Shown: piece by piece, positions 1-8,174 of the stretch
Numbering within the stretch: position 1 is the stretch's first letter
Layout: every line of letters begins with the position of its first letter
NCBI RefSeq assembly: GCF_030651745.1
Contig: NZ_JAUSCC010000079.1
Coordinates: 23,983 to 87,982 of the forward strand
Reading direction: 5' to 3'
DNA length: 64,000 nt
Source of the DNA: Methylophaga sp.
GTDB taxonomy: Bacteria > Pseudomonadota > Gammaproteobacteria > Nitrosococcales > Methylophagaceae
The notes under the pieces: generated by a model
Told to the model about the DNA's origin: nothing
The model's input: the letters and a program-made list of their open reading frames with translations, nothing else
The model's database searches: none
Made by a program: the position numbers and the translations under genes

Positions 1-182
1 ACCTGTTCGGCGGTAAAGCCCAACGCCTCGGTCTGGATAATGACTTGTTTCGGGGCAAATTCAGGAAACACATCCAGACTGGCTTTATAAATCTGATAAC
101 TACCATAACCCAGCATCAATAATGCTAGTGCCAGCACTACGCCTCGTGCCCGAACCGAAAAAGCAACCAAATGAGAGAGCAT
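1..182 (-). CDS. Heavy-metal RND efflux permease, N-terminus only
   Basis: Reading leftward from an ATG at 182, the translation begins MLSHLVAFSVRARGVVLALA, a first transmembrane helix, and continues into VFPEFAPKQVIIQTEA. This is the typical start of CusA/CzcA-type (HME-RND) inner-membrane pumps, where the first helix is followed by the porter domain. The gene runs off the left edge, so only about 60 residues are visible. It follows the periplasmic adaptor gene by 45 bp on the same strand, the usual adaptor-pump operon order. The metal specificity cannot be read from this fragment. Family assignment is fairly sure; subclass is inferred from the FPEFAP segment. Confidence 0.75.
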   Translation of the reverse strand, partial: MLSHLVAFSVRARGVVLALALLMLGYGSYQIYKASLDVFPEFAPKQVIIQTEALGFTAEQ

Positions 183-227
183 CCGTGTTCCTGTTAGTTA
201 GCAAAGTGGGAGTGACTAGTGAGGCCG

Positions 228-1301
228 CTAGTCATCATCATCGTCTTCATCATGGATTTGCCATTTGAATTCTTCTGATAACACCGTCTGAGCGCCTGCA
301 GTGACTATTTCATCTCCCGGATAAATGCCATGTTGCAGATAGATACCTTCAACCGATTCAATACCGTCAATCAATGAAATCCGCTGAAAACGCTCTTCGT
401 CGAGTCGCAGATATGCCCAGGGTTGCCCCGCGTACCAGATAACCGATTGATATGGGATGATGACACCGGATAAAGCCGCGTCAGAACTGGGCACCCAGAC
501 TTGCAACTGGCCTCCTTCTCTTAATTGTGAAGTTTTATTGAGGAAATACCACGTTTCGCCACTTAATACCGGATCAGCGGCAAAAGCAGCAGCAACTAAT
601 TGGGCTTGGCCAACGGTTTCGGATGGATTATTTTGCTGCCAGCGTATGGTGTTCACCTTTTGATTCAGGCTTTGATTCACCGGCAAAGTGACTTTAAGTA
701 AGGCCTGCTCCCTAGTCATCAGCAAATTAAAGTCATCAGTGCCTTTGATCACCCAATCAGCGATAGGTTGCGGCCATTGCTGACGTATTTCGGCATGACA
801 GTTGTTGACCAGTTGTTGCTTTAAAGCCAATTCAGCCTGAGCATGCGTTAAATTGGTTTGGGCGAAGTGAACTTCTTTTGATGCCACACTACCGGTGGCT
901 TGTTGCAGAGTTTTAAGTCGTGATAATTCTTTGCTCATCCCCTGTTCATTAACCTGAGCGAGACGCTGATTCATTTCAAGCTCTGTACAACGCGAGCGAG
1001 CTAATCGCAGATCCTGGGTTGGCATTACTATCGCCACCGCGCGCAGCTCCGGAGTAAGGAAACTCTCCATCAACCTCTGGGTTTTAATTGCAGCCATTTT
1101 CTGCGCTGCTTCGGTCAGCTCAACCGAGAGCGCAGAACGATGATTTAACTCATTCTCGTCATCATCATCGTCAGAAGAATTTTCACTAGAGTCGATATCC
1201 GGCTGGATTTGCTCATCAATAAAGGGCAAAACAAAATACAGCGCTAGCACTACCGCTAAAACACTGGCTATCCACAACAAAATCCGTTTATTCGTGTTCA
1301 T
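228..1301 (-). CDS. RND efflux periplasmic adaptor (HlyD/CusB-like)
   Basis: A 357-residue membrane-fusion protein with an N-terminal signal anchor (residues about 7-26), a hairpin region rich in Leu, Gln and Ala heptads (about 95-170), and a beta-barrel/membrane-proximal C-terminus. It should link the inner-membrane pump at 182 to an outer-membrane channel. It is shorter than CusB and lacks an obvious CusB-type N-terminal Met cluster. It carries two strongly acidic patches instead: a run of five Asp after SSENSS near residue 44, and a C-terminal tail HDEDDDDD. These could bind metal or calcium, which is inference. Family assignment is good, substrate unknown. Confidence 0.7.
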   Translation of the reverse strand: MNTNKRILLWIASVLAVVLALYFVLPFIDEQIQPDIDSSENSSDDDDDENELNHRSALSVELTEAAQKMAAIKTQRLMESFLTPELRAVAIVMPTQDLRLARSRCTELEMNQRLAQVNEQGMSKELSRLKTLQQATGSVASKEVHFAQTNLTHAQAELALKQQLVNNCHAEIRQQWPQPIADWVIKGTDDFNLLMTREQALLKVTLPVNQSLNQKVNTIRWQQNNPSETVGQAQLVAAAFAADPVLSGETWYFLNKTSQLREGGQLQVWVPSSDAALSGVIIPYQSVIWYAGQPWAYLRLDEERFQRISLIDGIESVEGIYLQHGIYPGDEIVTAGAQTVLSEEFKWQIHDEDDDDD

Positions 1302-1395
1302 TATCTATTTGTTGCCCCACTGCAAAAACCACACGGCATTACAGCATGACTACATAATTGTCACAAGGATAACTTCCTGCATCAACTAACAGGAC

Positions 1396-1424
1396 TTGAC
1401 AGCTAGTTAAGGGACGGGTTTAAT
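1396..1424 (+). promoter_or_regulatory. Sigma-70 promoter for tRNA-Phe
   Basis: A TTGACA -35 (1396-1401) and TTTAAT -10 (1419-1424) are separated by 17 bp, about 14 bp ahead of the mature tRNA 5' end. The -35 is a perfect consensus. GC-rich bases just after the -10 (CCGC) resemble a stringent discriminator. Confidence 0.6.
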
Positions 1425-1437
1425 ACCGCACCTTGTT

Positions 1438-1513
1438 GGCTCGATAGCTCAGTTGGTAGAGCAAGGGATTGAAAATCCCTGTGTCCCTGGTTCGATTCCA
1501 GGTCGAGCCACCA
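1438..1513 (+). tRNA. tRNA-Phe (GAA)
   Basis: A 76-nt tRNA with encoded CCA. The acceptor stem GGCTCGA pairs with TCGAGCC, the D-arm contains AGCTCAGTTGGTAGAGC, the anticodon stem GGGAT/ATCCC encloses GAA, and the T-arm is CCTGG-TTCGATT-CCAGG. The anticodon GAA reads Phe codons. It stands alone with its own promoter and terminator. Confidence 0.97.
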
Positions 1514-1521
1514 CGAATACC

Positions 1522-1560
1522 AAAGCCTCAGACGCGAAAGCCTCTGGGGCTTTTTTATTT
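1522..1560 (+). terminator. Rho-independent terminator after tRNA-Phe
   Basis: AAGCCTCAGA pairs with TCTGGGGCTT (one G-U) around a short loop and is followed by six T residues and TATTT. It lies 9 bp after the tRNA CCA end. Confidence 0.85.
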
Positions 1561-2061
1561 GGTTTGGCAACTCCTCAACATCATGCTCAGCGCACTACCG
1601 ACAATAGCTAAGCTTGTTTCAGCAAACTGAAGAAATATTATTGCGCCCGAGTTATGGCATCGGCTCAGGGTAGTCACCGCACTGCTATCATAACAATGCC
1701 CAAACAGAACTACTATAGGTATCACCAAAAGCCAAGATCACGTGATTTATAGACTGGCTTCCTAAACACCGAACTAATGATGGCTTTATAAGCTCCTCTA
1801 AGGTCACTCAAATCGACTTTGACCACGACCTGCAAGTCGGATACTCCAAAAGGCATCAGAAGGGTAAATGCGGCATTTATATTAATGGCAGAGAATGCCG
1901 GAACTTGCATCAGATGAGCCCATAAACGGATAACGCTGTGCAATCGGGGATTAAAACTAATTTGAGAGGGAATTACACTCGGTTTTTATGAACGTTCATG
2001 GATTTAAATATTAATCTAAGCTTTTATAAAAGCTGGAGGCATAGTCACTAAATTGAAAGTT
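1561..2061. other. 500-bp stretch with no recognisable gene
   Basis: I see no convincing gene here. A 73-codon open frame at 1722-1943 on the minus strand matches no family I know and has no clear ribosome binding site. The stretch lies between the tRNA terminator and a MITE-like repeat, so it may be degraded mobile or phage-derived DNA next to the tRNA. No identifiable remnant is visible. Confidence 0.4.
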
Positions 2062-2385
2062 GCTAGGGCCTGTTTATCTTTCAGAGCCACCACTGCTGGA
2101 AACTATTTTTTTCGTCATACAAGGCGGAAATGATGCTGTGTAGTTATTCTACATAAGTCATTTCCAACGCCGTAGGGCGGAAAAATAGTCCCAGCCCTGT
2201 GGGTTGTGGCTGAAAATCCACCACTTATGTCCAAGGATGGACGGTATGCCGGCGCGCCAGGGAGGCGCGCGCCGGTCTGCGTTACTCGTCGTTTATTTAG
2301 AACGACTAAACTACACTCCTCGCGCCTTGATTGGTGGATTTTCAGTCACAACAGAGGCGGCTATGAAAGATAAACAGGCCCTAGC
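2062..2385. repeat. MITE-like element with 27-bp terminal inverted repeats
   Basis: The ends 2062-2088 and 2359-2385 are inverted copies of each other with 26 of 27 positions matching; each begins GCTAGGGCCTGTTTATC. A second, nested inverted pair lies inside: 2203-2223 against 2332-2352 (TGGTGGATTTTCAG then CACAAC). Further hairpins are GGAAATGA/TCATTTCC around TGTAG-TTATT-CTACA, and GTCGTT/AACGAC. There is no transposase gene, so it would have to be mobilised in trans. CTAG at both edges is compatible with a TA or CTAG target duplication. The right edge supplies the stop codon of the adjacent adenine deaminase gene. Nested inverted repeats suggest either a composite or one element inserted in another. 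Confidence 0.75.
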
Positions 2386-3376
2386 TCAATAACGCAATCT
2401 CAGCTATCAACGCCTGCTTGTGCTGGTCAGACATCCAGCTGGCTTCAATGCTGTTTAATGCCAGCTGTTTGAGCTGGGCCTTAGTTGCACCAAGCCCGCT
2501 GACCAGGGCTTCATAGTTCGCATTCATGTATCCACCAAAATAAGCTGGATCATCAGAGTTAACCGTCACACAAAGACCTTTTGCCAGCAAATCCAGAATA
2601 TTGTGATCGGCCATGCTGTTAAACACACAGAGTTTAAGGTTTGATAGCGGGCAGACGGTCAATGGAATACGTGATGCAATACATTGGGTGACCAGCTCCG
2701 GATCTTCTGTAATTCGCACACCATGATCAATACGTGTCACCTGGAGTAAATCAATGCTATCCCGAATATACTGCGCCGGCCCTTCTTCACCGGCATGAGC
2801 AACGGTTAACAGACCTTGCTCTCTAGCCTTAGCAAAAACGTTAACAAACTTCTGTGGCGGATTACCGGACTCTGCTGAATCGAGTCCGACAGCATCAATT
2901 AAGTTTAAATAGGGCCGAGCCAGTTCCAATGTCTCAAAGGCTGATTGCTCTGAAAGATGGCGTAAAAACGACATAATCAGTTTGTAGGTAATTCCCAGCT
3001 CTTGTTCGCCTTGCTGCAAGGCTTGCGTGATACCTTCGATTACGACTGAAAAACTGACACCGCGTTGCGTATGGGTTTGCGGGTCGAAGAACACTTCAAC
3101 ATGACGCACATTTTCAGCTTTGCAGCGCAGCAGATATAACCAGGTCAAATCAAAAAAGTCTTGCTTGATTAACAGCGTATTACACGCCTGATAATAGAGA
3201 TCCAGAAAGGACTGTAAATTATCAAACTGATAGGCCGCTGCAACTTCATCGACACTATTAAAAGGTATTGCAACCTGATTGCGTTCAGCCAGTTCAAACA
3301 AAAACTCAGGCTCCAGGCAGCCCTCCAGATGCAAATGTAATTCGACCTTTGGTAATGCCTGGATAAAGGTTTTCAT
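2381..3376 (-). CDS. Adenine deaminase, Aah1/ADE-type (adenosine deaminase superfamily)
   Basis: About 331 residues. It should convert adenine to hypoxanthine and ammonia in the cytoplasm, feeding xanthine dehydrogenase. Visible features are the Zn-binding HLH at residues 14 and 16, HAGEEGP with the catalytic Glu, RIDHGV, the segment [16 protein letters not shown] and [15 protein letters not shown]...RIDHG plus PLSN.KL is typical of the yeast Aah1 / Pseudomonas adenine deaminase subgroup rather than E. coli Add, so I prefer adenine over adenosine. ATG 3376 aligns with family starts; ATG 3391 is possible, and longer starts run into puuE. It is the last gene of the xdh operon. Its TAG stop lies in the CTAG at the repeat edge. 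Confidence 0.85.
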   Translation of the reverse strand: MKTFIQALPKVELHLHLEGCLEPEFLFELAERNQVAIPFNSVDEVAAAYQFDNLQSFLDLYYQACNTLLIKQDFFDLTWLYLLRCKAENVRHVEVFFDPQTHTQRGVSFSVVIEGITQALQQGEQELGITYKLIMSFLRHLSEQSAFETLELARPYLNLIDAVGLDSAESGNPPQKFVNVFAKAREQGLLTVAHAGEEGPAQYIRDSIDLLQVTRIDHGVRITEDPELVTQCIASRIPLTVCPLSNLKLCVFNSMADHNILDLLAKGLCVTVNSDDPAYFGGYMNANYEALVSGLGATKAQLKQLALNSIEASWMSDQHKQALIAEIALLS

Positions 3377-3396
3377 GTCGTTACTTAGCATCAGTC

Positions 3397-4293
3397 TTAT
3401 TTCTTGTAAGGGTGATGGCGCAGCCAATGTTCAGCAATATCAATGCGACGTGCCAGCCAGACATGATCGTGCCCTAATATGTAGTCTATGAATTTCACCA
3501 GCCCTTGAAAACGACCAGGACGCCCTGTTAAGCGGCAATGTAAACCAATATTGAGCATTTTCGGGCTGGTTTCGCCTTCCTGATACAGACAATCAAAGCT
3601 GTCCTTCAGATATTGATAAAAGTGCTCGCCAGTGTTGAACCCCTGCGGTGAAGCAAACCGCATATCATTACTGTCCAGCGTATAGGGGATGGTCAGCAAA
3701 GGTTGTGCAAACTCATCACACCAATACGGTAAATCATCGGCATACGAGTCTGAGTGGTAGATAAAGCCTCCCTGCTCAGCGACTAATTTACGGGTATTGG
3801 GGCTATCACGGCCGGTATACCAGCCTAATGGTGCTGAGCCTGTCACACGAGTGTGAATATCAATCGCCTCACGCATATGTTGACGTTCAGTTTCTTCATC
3901 GACGTGTTGATAATGAATCCATTTCAAACCATGTGAGGCAATTTCCCAGTCCGCTTTTAACATCGCTGCAACTGCTTCAGGATTCTTTTCCAGTGCCGTT
4001 GCTACGCCATATACAGTGACGGGAATATGGTGTTTGGTGAATAAGCGATGCAGTCGCCAAAAGCCCGCTCGGCTGCCATATTCGTATATCGATTCCATCG
4101 ACATATGACGGGCACCTTCATAAGACTGGGCGCCGATAATTTCCGACAGGAAGGCTTCAGAGCCAGCATCACCATGTAAAATGCAGTTCTCTCCACCTTC
4201 TTCATAATTAATCACAAACTGCACGGCAATTCGGGCTTTATCAGGCCAATTGGCATCTGGCGGCGTGGATCCGTAGCCGATCATATCTCTCAT
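3397..4293 (-). CDS. puuE: Allantoinase PuuE (polysaccharide-deacetylase fold)
   Basis: 298 residues matching the metal-light PuuE allantoinase family, which hydrolyses allantoin to allantoate and is unrelated to the AllB amidohydrolase type. Recognisable segments are the N-terminal [21 protein letters not shown] ([12 protein letters not shown]), an early ...[24 protein letters not shown] and [13 protein letters not shown]. The length is normal for the family. Start ATG 4293 has AGGAA about 8 bp upstream. It sits between the RraA-like gene (9 bp) and ade in the urate-degradation operon, so allantoin from UraH/UraD is processed here. High confidence. Confidence 0.93.
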   Translation of the reverse strand: MRDMIGYGSTPPDANWPDKARIAVQFVINYEEGGENCILHGDAGSEAFLSEIIGAQSYEGARHMSMESIYEYGSRAGFWRLHRLFTKHHIPVTVYGVATALEKNPEAVAAMLKADWEIASHGLKWIHYQHVDEETERQHMREAIDIHTRVTGSAPLGWYTGRDSPNTRKLVAEQGGFIYHSDSYADDLPYWCDEFAQPLLTIPYTLDSNDMRFASPQGFNTGEHFYQYLKDSFDCLYQEGETSPKMLNIGLHCRLTGRPGRFQGLVKFIDYILGHDHVWLARRIDIAEHWLRHHPYKK

Positions 4294-4302
4294 AACTGTT
4301 TC

Positions 4303-4797
4303 CTACTCAAATTCAATATCCAGCTTGTTTTGGGTTAATAACAGGCCATCTTGATCGATATAAACGTAGTTGCCGCTGCAAAACGTCAACCCTAGAAACT
4401 CCGCTTCTGCTGAATTTTCAATCAACTCCTTGCCCTGACATTTATAAGGGCACGCCCCCAAAGCCCACAGACCTAATGGCATTTCAGCAATAATCACTAT
4501 ATCTCGAACATAGCCATTCACAACAATCGCCTGCCAGCCGTTTTCAACAGCAAGTGTAGCCATTCGGTCACCAAACACTGCGCAATATTTAGCGTTATTA
4601 TTCACCACTAAAATTCGGTTATTTCCGGCCTGCTCTAATACTCGCCAGACCTGGCTGTTTTCTTCATCAATATTGATAATGTGAATACTGCCAGCCGCCC
4701 GTGGTTTTCCTCCGAAACTTTTCAAGCCTGGCAAGGCGACACTGACCAAATCAGTGTAATCATCACAAATATCGGCGGTTCCAATCAGCTGCGCCAC
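4303..4797 (-). CDS. RraA-like protein in the purine operon
   Basis: A 164-residue protein of the RraA / 4-hydroxy-4-methyl-2-oxoglutarate aldolase fold. It shows GDRMATLAVENGW, then VVNGYVRD with the Arg-Asp pair that binds substrate and metal in class II HMG/oxaloacetate aldolases, and GLWALGACPYKC. It could act on a 2-oxo acid, or it could be a structural relative of RraA; nothing in the sequence decides. It is wedged between puuD (14 bp) and puuE (9 bp), so a role in urate breakdown is likely but unproven. The start is GTG (4797) with AAAGGAT 6-8 bp upstream. Confidence 0.75.
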   Translation of the reverse strand: MAQLIGTADICDDYTDLVSVALPGLKSFGGKPRAAGSIHIINIDEENSQVWRVLEQAGNNRILVVNNNAKYCAVFGDRMATLAVENGWQAIVVNGYVRDIVIIAEMPLGLWALGACPYKCQGKELIENSAEAEFLGLTFCSGNYVYIDQDGLLLTQNKLDIEFE

Positions 4798-4811
4798 TTT
4801 CTATCCTTTAA

Positions 4812-5999
4812 TTAATGTTTGTCTTTTAACAACCATGCGGCCAACAGATCTCGTTCTTCCTGAGTCATTGCTGTCATATTGCCTAACGGCATAAAGTCAG
4901 AATAAACCGTCGCATTCAGCACCCGATCTTTTGCTGAAAATAATTGCTGTGGTGTTTCCAGCACAATACCTGCTGGTGCTGCGTTAAAACCGGCCTGGGT
5001 CGGTTTGGCAGCATGACAACTCATACAATGTGTTTGAACCACTCGCATCACTTGCTGATCGGTAACGTCGGTTGCAGATTCAGCGACTTGATAAGTTGCT
5101 GGTTTCATAACGATAAGCAGCACCAGTGTCGCGAAGAAAGCGATGACCAAAATGCTCGGCTTGGTGATGCCTCTATTTCTCAGATTGAAATAATGTCGGG
5201 CATAGGCAGTAATTATCCCGATACAAATCAACCATAACCAACCCAATTCATTGGCGTAAACAAATGAATAATGGTTGCTGATCATGATAAAAATCACCGG
5301 TAAGGTGAAATAATTATTATGTAAGGATCGAAGCTGGGCTTTCAGGATCTGAATGCTGTCCGGAGGGATATTTGCTTTTACAGCTGCCACAAACTGTTTT
5401 TGAGAAGGCATGATGCCCCAAAAAACATTGCCCGCCATAATACTGCCGATGGCTGCTCCCATATGAATATACGCCGCTCTGGGAGAAAACAGTTGAAACG
5501 CCAACCAGCTTAATGCGGTAAAAAACAGCACCATCACCACGGCAAAATACAGACCTTTTTTCGCTAGTGGCGTGCGAATCAACAGTTCATAAAAAGACAC
5601 CGATACAGCAATCATTACCAGTCCGGCAATAATGCTCACATTCGCACTGCTGATCCCCGTTGTCGGGCTGATCATAAATGACTGGGCATTGGCATAATAA
5701 ACAATCCACAGCATCATCATGCCTGTGAGCCATGTTGTGTAAGCTTCCCATTTAAACCAATGCAAGGTTTGAGGCATTTTTTCCGGCCCCAATTCATACT
5801 TGGCTACTTCATAAAAACCACCACCATGGATCGCCCACAAATCGCCTTTTATGCCTTTTTGTTTCTTCCATTCTGGCGGTGCACGTAAATTATTATCCAA
5901 CCAGACGAAATAAAATGATGCGCCAATCCAGGCAACACCAGCGATAACGTGTAACCAGCGAAAAACGAGGCTTAACCAGTCTAATAGATACGCCGTCAT
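4812..5999 (-). CDS. puuD: Membrane urate hydroxylase PuuD with C-terminal cytochrome c domain
   Basis: 395 residues. The N-terminal part holds about eight membrane helices with conserved His (for example RWLHVIAGVAWIGASF and GGGFYEVAKYEL), matching the PuuD urate oxidase family. The last ~80 residues form a c-type cytochrome with haem motif CMSCH and a likely Met ligand in DFMPLGNM. It should oxidise urate to 5-hydroxyisourate at the membrane and pass electrons to the respiratory chain instead of making hydrogen peroxide. Its product is the substrate of UraH, encoded two genes upstream in the same operon. No other urate oxidase (UOX, HpxO) is present in the window, which supports the call. 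Confidence 0.92.
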   Translation of the reverse strand: MTAYLLDWLSLVFRWLHVIAGVAWIGASFYFVWLDNNLRAPPEWKKQKGIKGDLWAIHGGGFYEVAKYELGPEKMPQTLHWFKWEAYTTWLTGMMMLWIVYYANAQSFMISPTTGISSANVSIIAGLVMIAVSVSFYELLIRTPLAKKGLYFAVVMVLFFTALSWLAFQLFSPRAAYIHMGAAIGSIMAGNVFWGIMPSQKQFVAAVKANIPPDSIQILKAQLRSLHNNYFTLPVIFIMISNHYSFVYANELGWLWLICIGIITAYARHYFNLRNRGITKPSILVIAFFATLVLLIVMKPATYQVAESATDVTDQQVMRVVQTHCMSCHAAKPTQAGFNAAPAGIVLETPQQLFSAKDRVLNATVYSDFMPLGNMTAMTQEERDLLAAWLLKDKH

Positions 6000-6014
6000 A
6001 TCATTAAAACTCGT

Positions 6015-7319
6015 TTAATCAATCGATTTGTCATGTACCTTTTTCCCCAATATGTAGGTTTTTTCTATCAACCTGTCATCCCCCAAACACATCATTGCAA
6101 ACAGCTTTTCTTCCAAGGTTTCACAAAGTGAATATCGATAGCTCATGACACTGGTTGAGTTGGGATTAAGCACAATAAAATCTGCTTCCTTGCCCCTTTC
6201 AAAATTACCAATATAACTATCCAGTTTTAACGTTTTTGCATTGCCTAAAGTCACCCAGTAAAACGCGGTTAACGGGTGAACACTATGGCCTTGTAACTGC
6301 CCGACCTCATAGGCGGCTCGCATCGTTTTCAGCATTGAAAAACTGGTGCCAGCTCCAACATCGGTCGCCAGACTAAATTCAACAGCAAATGCCTTGCAGC
6401 GTTCTACATCAAACAAGCCACTACCTAAAAACAAATTAGACGTCGGGCAAAAAGCAATGCTTGCCCCATATTCCGCCATGGTTTGCAGTTCGGTATCTTC
6501 AAGGTGAACCCCATGTGCCAGCACCGTTCTGTCAGTCAATAAGCCATGCTGCTTGTATACATCCAAATAACCCTCGCAGTTCGGATACAGTGACTTCACC
6601 CAGGCAACTTCAGCTTTGTTTTCTGAAATATGGCTATGAATATAAACATCCTCAAACTGTTGTTTTAAGGTTGCCGCGTTAAGCAATTGCTCGGGAGTTG
6701 ATGTCGGCGCAAACCGTGGTGTGATGGCATAAAACAGACGTTCATAGCCATGCCACTTTTCTATCAGTCTTTTTGTGTCGTAATAACTTTGCTCAGCAGT
6801 ATCAAGTAACTGATCCGGGGCGTGGCGATCCATCATCACCTTGCCAGCAATCATTCTTGCCTTGTATTGGCTGGCCACCTCAAAAAACGCATCAACAGAT
6901 TCAGGGTGTTTTGAACAAAACACCATCGCCGTGGTGGTGCCGTTAATAAAACATTCGTGTAAAAACCGCTCTGCAACGTCACGTGCATAGCGTTTATCGC
7001 CAAACCGCATTTCTGCCGGAAACGTATAAGTGTTTAACCAATCCAGTAACTGTTCACCATAAGAGGCGATCATATCGATTTGTGGATAATGGGTATGGGC
7101 ATCAATCATTCCAGGAATGATTAACTTTCCCTTGTTACTCTCATCCACCAGCACATCATCTTCCAATAGCGGTTGTAACTCACTTGCCAGGCCCAACTGT
7201 TCAACCAGGCCATTGTTGACGATCAGCAAACCATCTTGGATATAGCTATAGCCTGTTTGCTGTTTTGCATCAGGCTCATCGGTAAAGTGCAGAAAATCTG
7301 CACGAATTGCGTAGCGCAT
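6015..7319 (-). CDS. guaD: Guanine deaminase
   Basis: About 434 residues of the amidohydrolase superfamily, guanine deaminase branch: converts guanine to xanthine plus ammonia with one zinc. Motifs are DAHTHYPQ (first metal His pair), HSHISENKAEV, LAHGVHL, FCPTSNLFLGSGLF and ATDVGAGTSFSML. I chose ATG 7319 (MRYAIRADFLHF) because GGGGGAG lies ~13 bp upstream and GuaD proteins start here; an ATG at 7355 would overlap uraH. It feeds XdhAB with xanthine. It is separated from uraH by 7 bp and from puuD by 15 bp. Confidence 0.93.
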   Translation of the reverse strand: MRYAIRADFLHFTDEPDAKQQTGYSYIQDGLLIVNNGLVEQLGLASELQPLLEDDVLVDESNKGKLIIPGMIDAHTHYPQIDMIASYGEQLLDWLNTYTFPAEMRFGDKRYARDVAERFLHECFINGTTTAMVFCSKHPESVDAFFEVASQYKARMIAGKVMMDRHAPDQLLDTAEQSYYDTKRLIEKWHGYERLFYAITPRFAPTSTPEQLLNAATLKQQFEDVYIHSHISENKAEVAWVKSLYPNCEGYLDVYKQHGLLTDRTVLAHGVHLEDTELQTMAEYGASIAFCPTSNLFLGSGLFDVERCKAFAVEFSLATDVGAGTSFSMLKTMRAAYEVGQLQGHSVHPLTAFYWVTLGNAKTLKLDSYIGNFERGKEADFIVLNPNSTSVMSYRYSLCETLEEKLFAMMCLGDDRLIEKTYILGKKVHDKSID

Positions 7320-7326
7320 GCTTTTT

Positions 7327-7668
7327 TTAACTCCCCCTATATGTGGAATAACCATATTGGTTCAACAATAGCGGGACATGGTAATGAGCATGCGGATCGC
7401 TCAGGGCAAAATGGATGCTTATTTCCGGATAAAAAGTCTCCAGATTGATCGAGTCAAAATAAGCCTGTGTCAGAAATAAAATGCGATAAACACCTGCTTC
7501 GCATGGCGTGTCCTGAAGCCAATTGCCAATGCGACCATCAGCATCTGTTACAGCCTGATCCAGTAACAGCCACTGATCATCATTTTTCTTATACAAACTG
7601 ACGTTTAACCCCTGTACCGGTTTGCCATCAGCTAAATTCAAAACATGGGTGGTAATCGGCGCTTTCAT
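7327..7668 (-). CDS. uraH: 5-Hydroxyisourate hydrolase (transthyretin-like)
   Basis: 113 residues, normal length for HIU hydrolase. The signature elements are HVLNLADGKPVQG at the N-terminus (catalytic His), an internal Arg (DADGRIG), and the C-terminal YSTYRGS tetrapeptide of the enzyme family, which distinguishes it from transthyretin. It converts 5-hydroxyisourate to OHCU. No signal peptide. Its ATG overlaps the uraD stop as ATGA, with AGGAGA just upstream, implying coupled translation. Confidence 0.96.
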   Translation of the reverse strand: MKAPITTHVLNLADGKPVQGLNVSLYKKNDDQWLLLDQAVTDADGRIGNWLQDTPCEAGVYRILFLTQAYFDSINLETFYPEISIHFALSDPHAHYHVPLLLNQYGYSTYRGS

Positions 7669-8174
7669 TTTGACTCTCCTGTTTCAGCAAACTTAGCCGC
7701 CAAACGTAATTTCATAATCGCTTCCTGCTCGCGAGCTGCATTGGCCAGCTCGGTATCACGTGAATTGGCCAAGCGTTGCGTTAAAATCGCCAACATTTCT
7801 TCAGCAGATTTGCCGCTGGCACAGACAATAAAAATGAAGCCGTTCTGTTGTTCATAACGTTGATTGCCTTCATACAATGCCGTGATGACATTCTCATCGG
7901 CTTGCAAAACCTGACCTTGCTCTTTGGTCGCCGTGCTGAATTTGTCTTTTAATTTCTGTAGATCACCGATTTTGGCATGGTGACCAAAAGCTTCGAGATA
8001 ATCTGCTTCAGTCATTTCGGTCCATACCGCGACACATGCGTTTTCGACGCTTACATAATCCTCGAACGGTCTTAATTGAATAACCTTCTGTGCCCAATTA
8101 CGGCAATAGCAGCAGCTCATTAAAAAGTCGCAGGCTACATCAGCGGAAAGTGCATTAAATTCACTGACAGTCAT
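7665..8174 (-). CDS. uraD: OHCU decarboxylase
   Basis: 169 residues of the 2-oxo-4-hydroxy-4-carboxy-5-ureidoimidazoline decarboxylase family, producing S-allantoin. The catalytic His and following segment appear as FGHHAKIGD (usually HPRIGD), and the family pattern NG(F/H)IF(I/L) appears as QQNGFIFIVCASGKSAEEML with RLANSRDTEL near the C-terminus. The variation at HHAKIGD keeps the His. It is linked by ATGA overlaps to xdhC upstream and uraH downstream. Confidence 0.93.
   Translation of the reverse strand: MTVSEFNALSADVACDFLMSCCYCRNWAQKVIQLRPFEDYVSVENACVAVWTEMTEADYLEAFGHHAKIGDLQKLKDKFSTATKEQGQVLQADENVITALYEGNQRYEQQNGFIFIVCASGKSAEEMLAILTQRLANSRDTELANAAREQEAIMKLRLAAKFAETGESK

Noticed and set aside
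1722..1943. 73-codon minus-strand open frame
   Set aside because: No recognisable motif, no ribosome binding site, and no neighbours supporting it.
2204..2392. 62-codon plus-strand open frame
   Set aside because: It lies wholly in the inverted-repeat element and crosses its right edge; composition follows the repeat stems and there is no family match.
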